Below the pieces are notes generated by a model. That model was not told the origin of the DNA. It did not search any database and worked only from the letters and a program-made list of their open reading frames with translations. DNA of 64,000 nucleotides, taken from assembly GCA_030765055.1 (NCBI GenBank), contig CM060947.1, forward strand, positions 218,139,271-218,203,270, in the 5' to 3' direction. Source of the DNA: Mantis religiosa (Eukaryota; Arthropoda; Insecta; Mantodea; Mantidae). How positions within the stretch are numbered: the first letter of the stretch is position 1; every line of letters begins with the position of its first letter. Positions 55,725 to 64,000 of this stretch are shown in pieces. Both the position numbers and the translations under genes were made by a program.

Positions 55725-57365
55725 GTTTTAAAGAGATCTATTTTATATATGTAATATGCTTTTGTCTATTTCTTATGGTTTCTTCCGAAATTTCTTCCCA
55801 ATGAAGTGATTCCTATAGCATTCATTTTTACATATAATTCTTTTTAAATATATGGTATTTCAATTAAAAAGGTTTATGCCATACTTATAACATAAAATAT
55901 TAAGGGTAGTTTTAAATGAGAAAATTAAAACCTTATTTCATATTTATCACCATTCTCGTTTCTGAGTTATGCTGCTAAGACACACACACACGCACGCACG
56001 CACGCACACGCACACACACACATGGATATTAGGGGAGCTCTGAACATGAATTTCGATAACATCTTGACATTTCATCACCTACATGTTTATGCTATAGTAA
56101 ACAATTGTATTCTATAGCGTATTTTCCTCGGGTATTAGAATGCTTTTCAATATTGAAAAAAAAAAAAAAAAAGTTATCCAATAGTAGCTCGGATCCGCAG
56201 TTACCCATCTAAAACACATGCAGATCTATGAATACAGGATGTTAATGAACTACACAGAAATATTTTCAGAGCAAGTGGAGATAGGAGATTTGAGATGGAG
56301 ACATGTCCTGGTGGTTCAAATGTGGAAGTTATTTAGCCTCTGCTAATGATGATAGCACTTGAGGGCACAACACACCAAAATGAAGAGATGTGTCGGGACA
56401 CTCCCTCTGTGCAATGGTTATGATATTAGCCTGCAAGGGAAATATGAACGAATTCGATTCTCCTTCACTTGTTTGTCTATTTTTTTGTTGTTTTTTAAAA
56501 TTCTGTCTAAGCTTTTAATTCTTGTATGAGTGTATGCATTTTATGGAGTAATTCCACCTTGTCAGTGAAATTAATTACAATTCGTTCACCCAAAGGTTGA
56601 ATCCTGCTTAATAATTTAATATGCTATACGTCTAAAGGGAGGTGGTGTAAAGGATGAACGAACTTACATAAAATAAAAAGTAAATGTAACTCTCTACGTC
56701 GGTTTATAGGAATTGCTCAAATGGAGATCTGCGTTTTCAATGCAAAGTTGACGGCGTCGAAGGAACGACTGACTCTGTCGTTCTGTTTCGAATAACTTCA
56801 CATGCTGCTATTATTAGGACAGTTAGGTCCTCTTCTGTGGCAATAGGTGTTTTATACACCAGAGACTTGGGGTGACTCGATAAAAAGAAACCACAGTAGC
56901 GTTGTTGTACTGTCCAGTGAAATTCACGTACTTAGTTACAAATCACGCACATATTAAATAGACGGAAAAAAATTAACTGCATGACAGAAGCCGAACCAAT
57001 ATCCTTTGGAACATCAGTTTACGGGGTGACGGGTTGGGCCACCAGAACAGTTACAGAAACATCAATTGAGTAAGCTATATGATGCAAGAAGGCATTAAAT
57101 CACTCTTCAGTGTTGTACTGGAAGATGATTTGTTATAGATTTGAGAGATCTTTGAGGCATTAAATCTTGAGAACTCCAATAACGAAATGCTAAGAATCGA
57201 CGTCTCTATACTCGGGAAGTAGTTTTAAAGACGTTCTAATCCAATAATTACACCCGCTTTGTTTAAATACCAACTTATCAGCATCTAACGCCAATTAGGT
57301 TTAACACAATTAACTGAGTTATATACCTAGTTTCAGAACATGCATTGCCTATCTGAACTTTAATA
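55725..57365. other. About 1.6 kb, mostly unassigned
   Basis: Contains a (CA)/(CACG) tract at 55981-56021, an A-run at 56155-56172 and a weak tRNA-like segment 56405-56462 (GCAATGGTTATGATATTAGC then AATTCGATTCTCC). No gene. Confidence 0.45.
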
Positions 57366-57367
57366 TA

Positions 57368-58278
57368 CGAGGACTGTTCAATAGAGAATGATCACAATTT
57401 TTTTGACAACGTACCCTTACTCATCCTCATAATTTTGATGTCCTTCTCAAAATAGTCTCCCCTGAATGCGATGCACTTTTCCTAGCGTTTCTGCCAGTCT
57501 TCAAAGACATGCTCGAAACCATTTTTGACAGATCCTTCAAAATCGCAGCCGCAGCCTTCACCACTGCTTCTCGTGATAGATAATGCCTCCCACGAAAGCG
57601 TTTCTACAAGTTAGGGAATAAAAAAAGTCACATGGGGCTAAATCTGGACTATAGGGAGGGTGACGGATGCACTTCTCGTAGATTTTTGTAAGATATACAG
57701 CAACAGCATTGGCAATATGCGGCCCCGCATTATCATGGTGCAGCATTCAGCCTGCTTCATGGAAATGTGGTCTTTTGCGCCTGATATGGACTTGTAATGT
57801 TGTCGGGACACCCCTGTAGTATTGTCCAGTTACTGATGTGTGTGCAGGTACAACATGCTGATAAACCATTCCATAAATATCAAAGAATGAGATGACCATA
57901 ACTTTCCCAGCAGAAGCAACCACTTTTGCATTTTTGGGGGTTTGGTGATGAAGGAGATTTCCACACTGAGCTTTGCTGTTTGCTCTCAGGATCAAAATAA
58001 TATAGCCAAGTTTCATCAGCAGTGATTACATTTGATACAAACTCCGGATCTTCCTCTACCATCAACTTTAACTGCATGTTACCTCCATTGCAGCGGTAGG
58101 CGATACTGAACATGTCTGAACTTGCCTGGTTCTCACAGGCGAGAACCAGGAGTACCAACAATGAAACTACTACGGTGTGTTTGTTTCAGATTAAGCTAAC
58201 AGAATATAATATTGAATTTTAGTGCGAAAAATTATGACCGTAAAAAAATTATGATAATTCTTTATTGAACAGCCCTCG
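57368..58278 (-). mobile_element. Mariner copy 2, deleted, both terminal repeats present
   Basis: Same family as copy 1. Ends CGAGGACTGTTCAATAGAGA (left) and TTTATTGAACAGCCCTCG (right) next to TA on both sides. At 911 bp it is shorter than the usual ~1.3 kb because the N-terminal region is deleted. The minus-strand remnant keeps TADETW, LHHDNAGPH and PDLAPCDFF, but has a frameshift near 57950 and a TGG-to-TGA stop at 57747-57749. Confidence 0.88.
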
Positions 58279-58280
58279 TA

Positions 58281-58795
58281 TTGCTGCAGGTCTACAATCG
58301 CTGAAGTTATTTCGTGTAGTCTATTAACACCCTGTATATCATATATGGTGATATGGGTATGTAAAGTGCATTATTACAACATCCAAGAATGATTTGAAAA
58401 GAAAAAAGATGTGAATTTACCTTTTTTGCGGCTGGGGGGTATCTCCATAATTTTTATGCATTTCACTCACTGAATTGCACAATAGTCTGTACATGATGGT
58501 ATGTTTTATTATTCTGAATGAATTAATAATAAAGAAAACAGTTTGTAATAAACTTACACAAACCTCGAATGTTGTAACTTGAGCGAAGCAACGAAGGCTC
58601 TGATTCGTTGGTTGGTTGGTGCCATGACTAAAAGCAAGGTCTTTAAAAATAATGTGATTTGTTATTGCAATAAGAATTTAAAGTCTAAGAGGTGAAGTGT
58701 GAAGCGGGGTGAAAAATTGGCTAGAGTTTACTTCCCTATGACAATATATTATTAGAGTTTCCACATTTAAGTTGGTAGACATTGGTTTCTTAGAA
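58281..58795. other. AT-rich sequence, nothing recognised
   Basis: No gene. Confidence 0.4.
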
Positions 58796-58806
58796 AACGA
58801 CTTCAT

Positions 58807-59047
58807 TTTTTTTTGTGATTTACGTCCTCCAACGCTAAGTCATATCGGGCGATGAATGGGGTGGGTGAAATGCTGCTCAAATGAGTCCAGGGTCCACAGA
58901 GCTTAGAGTTACCCGACATTCATCTTTCAGGATAAGGGAAAACCCTGGAAAAAACCTTATCCAGGTAACTCGCCCTGAACAAGATTCGAACTTGGGACCT
59001 CTTGAACGTGAGGCAGACACGCTACCATCTACGCTACCGAGGCGGGC
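58807..59047 (-). repeat. SINE family 1, full copy with 11-bp TSD
   Basis: Flanked by AACGACTTCAT at 58796-58806 and 59048-59058. Little diverged, so one of the younger copies. Confidence 0.93.
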
Positions 59048-59380
59048 AACGACTTCATGTGTTAGCTTTTTAAATTTTCTGCAAGAAGACAAAGGAAAAA
59101 AACATGATAATGCAAAAAATATTCAAACAATGTTATATTATTACATATTTAAACGGCACAGGTTCCTGAACTAGGCGAGCATCTAAGATGAGAAAGCTTC
59201 GTGACATGTAGAGACCCGCTCCGGCCTCATAAGGCCCGAAGACCTTCGGCACTCGGCGGCCTCAACATTGTTATTGACAGCTAGATCCCAAATCTCCGAC
59301 CGTTCCCTTGAAGTGGATACGCAAGGCTCCTACAAACTTCATCTCACACAACAATGCCAAATATGGTTGCTTATTTTAAT

Positions 59381-59716
59381 GGGGTGCCCCATCAGTTTAT
59401 TTAAGTGAAAGTGTTGCGTGTAAGATAAAACGTTTTGGCAGTGCGTTTTATGTTATTCGATATCGAATTGTGTGCTCTACAAAATAATGTGTTTAACTTT
59501 CTTGTATGCTTAGGTATATACTGTTTGTTCATTTCATGTCAATAAATTGTTCTTTGTTATCGACTATACACTTCATTTTACTGAAATGAAAAGAACGAAC
59601 AGTACATGAGCACTCAAATAACGTTGTATCGAATAACTTAAAACGCACTACAAAAACATTTCATCCTGCACACAAAACTTTCACTTAAAGAAAAAGTAAA
59701 CTGATGAAGTAGCCCT
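59381..59716. mobile_element. Inverted-repeat element (MITE-like), ~335 bp
   Basis: Left CATCAGTTTATTTAAGTGAAAG, CAGTGCGTTTTATGTTATTCG and GTGTGCTC recur as reverse complements at the right end (CTTTCACTTAAAG, CGAATAACTTAAAACGCACT, GAGCACTC). The arms are ~100 bp and imperfect. No ORF. Target duplication not identified. Confidence 0.72.
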
Positions 59717-59888
59717 TCACTACAAGAGAATACGCTACTTACTTAAAGTTATTGGAACCCCACATGATGGACTTCAAAATCTAGTAGTTTTCCAAGCAAA
59801 CTATCCAGATTTTAACTAAAGCAGATGTCACATTTGTAAATTAAATCCTCTTCCTGCTACCGACTGTAGAGATTGCAGCACTGTTTGA

Positions 59889-59935
59889 TATGATGATGTT
59901 GATGATGATGATGATGATGATGATAATAATAATAC
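59889..59935 (+). repeat. (GAT)n/(AAT)n microsatellite
   Basis: GATGATGTT then GATGATGAT and ATAATAATA repeats, ~45 bp. Confidence 0.9.
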
Positions 59936-60190
59936 TTTAAGTATTTAAATTATACAACTAATAAATAACATTCATAAAGCAAACACTATAAGTAGTTAAC
60001 TAGTTGAACGGTATCTTAAAGAATTCATTAAAATAAACTAGGAGCACTCATAATAATAAAATTCTATGAACTGGTGTCCCTCCCAAAATTATTACATGAT
60101 TGTGAAATTTGGTTTTGAACTAAACAAGGGGGAACCAATGGAAACAAACATTTGAGTGAAATGAATTTCCTAAGTTCAATTTAGAATATA

Positions 60191-61476
60191 CATAGGTGGT
60201 CTGAAAAGTTTCCGGCCTAATAAAGACACAAGAATTTTTTTTCCAGAATTTTTTATTTTTTTATTTTTCAACATGTCTTCTTGTAGCTCCACACTTCTCC
60301 CAGCAATGCTCCCATCTCTGTAACTCGTCCAAAATAGTACTCACGTTCGTTTTTCTCTGCAAAATGTTCACGAAGGTGATTATCTCTTCATTTGACGAAA
60401 ATCTTTGTCCCCCGAGCACAATTTTCAGATAAGGTAACAAAAAGAAGTCGCTTGGGACTAGATCTGGAGGGTAAGGCGGATGCTCAAGCAGTTCAACCCG
60501 TAATTCGTGGATTTTCTCCATTGCAACCGCTGAGGTGTGTTGTGTTGGTTAAACACGATTTTCTTTTTCTGCAAATGTGGCCGTTTTACTGCAAGTTCTG
60601 CCTTTAGCTTGTCAAGTAATGATGCGTAATGATGCTCCTGTAATGCTTTTCCCTTTTTGAAGATAATCGATTAAAATAACTCCATGAATAACCCCCCCCC
60701 CCCCAAAAAAAAAACAGTCATCACACTCCCAGCCGAAAAAAACAGTTATTTTTTGGAGCCGATTCCCCCTTTGCAGTCCACTGTTTGGATTGTACTTTTG
60801 TTTTGGGCGAATAATGGTGTATCCAAGTTTCATCTACAGCAATTATTCGACACCAAAAATCGGATTTATTATGCCTAAACTGCGCTAACAGAGCGTTGGA
60901 AATGTCCATTCGAACATGCTTTTGGTCTAACGTGAGCAAACGCGGCACCCAACGCGCGGACAGCTTTCTCATGTTTAAATGTTGATTTCATATGTGACAA
61001 ACATGTTCTTTTGACATGCTCATAGCCTCTGCTATCTCACTTTAATTCGGTGGTCGTCTAGCACCATTTGGTGAACTTTGGCGATGTTTTCCTCGGTAGT
61101 TGCAGTTTTTGGACGTCCGAACGTTCATCGTCTCCCAAGCTCTTACGGAAACATGTAAATCCAGCTGCCCAAAATTTCACTGTGGTAAATGATGGTGCAG
61201 AGTCCCCAATCACAGAATCCAACTTATCTTTGATTTGCGTAGGCGTATTGCCTTTCAAAAACAAATATTTAATGACAGCTCGATACTCGATTTTGTCCAT
61301 TTTCATAAAAACATACTTCAACTCACTCCAAAGACTGTTACAAAACAACTGAGCGTCCAAAATGTCTCAAACTTTGGTGAGTAACTGTCAACATATGAAG
61401 AACGAAATTTACTAGCTTTTATTTATGAGTGCTGCCATCTTCATGTTGAGGTCGGAAACTTTTTAGACCACCCTCG
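60191..61476 (-). mobile_element. Mariner of a second family, full length but inactive
   Basis: 1,286 bp between TA dinucleotides (60189-60190, 61477-61478). The ends CATAGGTGGTCTGAAAAGTT and CGAGGGTGGTCTAAAAAGTT (right, reverse complement) form ~28-bp terminal repeats. Minus-strand coding: HTH (YRAVIKYLFLKGNTPTQIK, APSFTTVKFW), VDETWIHHYSPK with the first Asp, and PPYPPDLVPSDFFLLP with the third. The second motif reads QHN, so its Asp is lost. At least three frameshifts. Confidence 0.88.
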
Positions 61477-61479
61477 TAC

Positions 61480-63437
61480 CGGCCATAAAAGAAACCGAGA
61501 CACAAGAAAAAAAACTAGGAATAATTAACCTGGATGATAAAACAAAAGAATGCAAAATAACGTGCGCAATCTATGTGCAGAGAATGAGATCTAAAATATT
61601 ACGTTACTTTCAAATTATAAACGAAGAAAGGGGGCATAGGGATATCTATTAGAAGATGACATGAACAAGATACATAGATTGTAACAGAAAAAAATGTGTA
61701 CAAGTTGGAAGAAGAGGAATAAAAGTACATGGCATGACAGTTCATTAAGAGTTAAAGCCCGCACGTTGATTTTCGTGACGCACAGTTGCTACCAATCATA
61801 GATCATCGTATTCCCTGAGGGGTATCAAGTACGCACGCATTACTTGGTTGGGCATCGAAACACACGCTTCAAGTCCTTACACCACTAAAGACCACCGAAC
61901 ACATAATTGAGAAGACAAATGTATGATGCCAACTGGCTTTTAGTTTGCATAGCAGCGCTTGTGTCCTCTACGTAAGATTGAAAGCCAATCAGAAGGGCTG
62001 TTCTCTCTCACTCTCTCTTTCTCTCGTAATTAATCTAGACTGGTTAATACTCCCATCATTATCTATGTACTATGATGAACAGATTTCCCAATTTTATTAT
62101 GCATTAATTTTAAAGCTCCGTAATATACCTGATGAAGTATTTTCACCACAAGACTAATGGCTCAAACCTCTAGGTCTGGCAGGAAAACGCTAAATTAGCA
62201 GCCTTGATAAAATATAGTTGGGCCTTGTGATACATATAGCCTGTACCAAATTATGCCTGCGCCTCCATCTACGTGATTTTCAAATGTGGTTTATATGCAA
62301 AGTCAAGGAAAGGTAACGTCACGTTTTTCTATTAATTCACTCAGCGGTAACATAGGAGTAAGAAATAAAGAGAATAACAGGTCTAGGAAACCAAGATCAT
62401 AGATATTAATATCAAGCACAAGGAAAACTAGTGAGTTGCATGACTTTATTTATTGTTGTATAGATATTACAATTCATATTTGGGCATAGTGGAGATATGA
62501 TCGTCGTCCATATTTGGATTTGACCATCAGAATGATTGAACATTAATTCTGGCACGAGTAAGGCATTGGAGAATGCATCGGAGTTGTAAATAAGTACAGA
62601 GAAGGAAAAGCTGGACCCACTTGCCGGATTTCTCTTGAATACCTGGCGCATCGCTACTTCATATGAGTCCGTTTGTGCAACGGCGATGGATAGATGAACT
62701 CTTTCCTCCAGAAGTGAAACAATATGCATATATCACGCTTACCTTTCATTATGAAATTGTCCGGAAACAACCTCTCTGAATCTACACAAGCATACTGAAC
62801 CAATCGTGAACATTCGACGAATTTCTACAATCGAAATATTGGAAAATAAACTCCAGACACTATCTTCTAATTCGTCGAGCATGGGACTTGTTTTCTTTTA
62901 ATTCGTCTTTAAGCATTCTTCACAGCCAGTAATCAACATACTTGGAACTGAAGAGCAAGAAGGCAAAACAATTATTGTGTCATCAAATCCACATTGTAGT
63001 TTTTCCACAGACTAATTTACAGCATCTGTAGTCGCATAGAGAACAATAGTCACGTTCTGCAGACAGGTGTCAGATCTCCAATTAAAATGTTCACTGCCTA
63101 TCAAGTTATTTATCTCGAGAAACAAAATGGATCGAATAATTTTTGTTACAGTGATAGCACAACACACTGCCATATTTTGCATCATGAGTTTGCATCATCA
63201 GACGTAACCAGTTCGAATTTTCAAAACTCCTATATTTAGTGTTTTTGTGTTAATATGGTCTGGTGATAAAGCCAAGCATCACAAAAAATAGTATATGCAT
63301 ATTCATCAAGCAGGAGCAAATTGCGACAACGAAAGGGAGGCAGTGGTTTACTTGAAAAACTTTCTCTATCTTGACTGAATCTCCTATGTTGGATCTGACC
63401 GTTCATTCTTACCAAATAGAGTTGACAGAAACAGTTA
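61480..63437. other. About 2 kb, nothing recognised
   Basis: A short (CT)n patch near 62001-62025. No coding signature on either strand. Confidence 0.4.
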
Positions 63438-63706
63438 TCGCGCTGCTCGAAAGGTTTCTCTGGCTTTATCTTTGTTAACAGAAACTTCTTAGATAACGCA
63501 CTGATTACTCCAGCTGAACATAACATCTATCTGTCATTTGTGAATCCTGCGCATTCCACTGGCTAAAGTGAGGTGTTCATTGGTGCTTAGCACACATCCG
63601 AGAAGCGCGCCAGTCTCTCTCTCACTCTTCCGAGAATAATCAGTACGTTATCTGAGATATGAGCATTAACAAAGATAAAGCCAGAGAAACCTTTTGAGCA
63701 GCAAGA
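63438..63706. mobile_element. MITE, ~269 bp, copy 2 (inverted relative to copy 1)
   Basis: The left end CGCTGCTCGAAAGGTTTCTC and the reverse complement of the right end TTGCTGCTCAAAAGGTTTCTC match over ~65 bp, through GGCTTTATCTTTGTTAA and ATAACGCACTGATTA. The interior matches copy 1 (17595-17863) on the opposite strand, including TTCATTGGTGCTTAGCAC. Confidence 0.82.
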
Positions 63707-64000
63707 AAAGCACTAGTTTATGTATAAATCCAACCTGAAAGTCCACATGTGGCATCGTTTAAGCAAACCTTAACACAATAAACACGCATGGCTCTGTCAG
63801 TCAACAGTCACTTGTCATACAACCTTAAGTTGAACAGCAAATGCTGTTGCTCTTCCTAGGCACATGAACTAGGCTACCGTCGGCCGTCATTCAAAATGAA
63901 CCCGGTATATTTGCTGCAAACTTTTGAAAAGGTTCAAACAATATGTCACTTGAAAGAAATGATAAAAGATGTATTCTTTCATTGCCATACAGATTTATAA

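Noticed and set aside
61945..62157. 70-codon ORF with a Ser/Leu run
   Set aside because: The run comes from a (CT)n patch; no other support.

Overview
The window is eukaryotic, repeat-rich, AT-rich DNA with no recognisable single-copy host gene. Several things point to an insect: short TTAGG-type (CCTAA) repeats, many mariner/IS630-like transposase remnants, a Jockey-like LINE with RNase H, and a tRNA-derived SINE present in at least ten copies. A polyneopteran such as a cockroach or termite is my guess, from the style of the SINE and the long triplet microsatellites; the sequence does not prove it.

The dominant object is one 16,878-bp insertion at 22958-39835. It is an almost perfect palindrome: left arm 22958-31281 (8,324 bp), unique loop 31282-31499 (218 bp), right arm 31500-39835 (8,336 bp). 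Each arm carries a complete type-B DNA polymerase gene (ATG-started, 1,223 aa) with intact exonuclease and polymerase motifs. The ends read 5'-AGTAGGTTAAATAAG and its reverse complement. The element splits a SINE and is flanked by the direct repeat TCGGAC, a 6-bp target-site duplication. The 6-bp duplication, 5'-AG terminus and protein-primed-type PolB are hallmarks of Polinton/Maverick elements. However, inverted repeats that take up nearly the whole element, with no integrase, ATPase, protease or capsid gene, are not the usual Polinton plan. I read it as a palindromic, single-gene derivative of a PolB transposon. From tip to centre each arm holds a ~1-kb array of degenerate ~30-bp repeats, a CAT triplet run (6 versus 10 units), a CCTAA-containing minisatellite, PolB, a small hydrophobic ORF, ~130-bp repeats with tRNA T-arm/B-box-like cores, and a cluster of TGACGTCA sites.

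The flanks are a graveyard of transposable elements. Left (1-22957): a decayed IS630-like transposase (2505-2990); a LINE 3' end (5060-6978) broken by a SINE and by a GC-rich ~510-bp retroposed repeat; more SINEs; an IS630-like pseudogene (14522-15868); a LINE reverse-transcriptase fragment running into a 320-bp GAA tract (16160-17495); a ~270-bp MITE; and a second GC-rich repeat nested in a SINE. Right (39836-64000): transposase remnants of the mariner, Tc1 and IS630-like groups, a second MITE copy, another inverted-repeat element (59381-59716), a second SINE family (55340-55722), and very long ATT/ATTGTT and TTC microsatellites.

Only the two PolB genes look able to encode a full-length functional protein. 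Everything else is repeat, remnant or unannotated AT-rich sequence.
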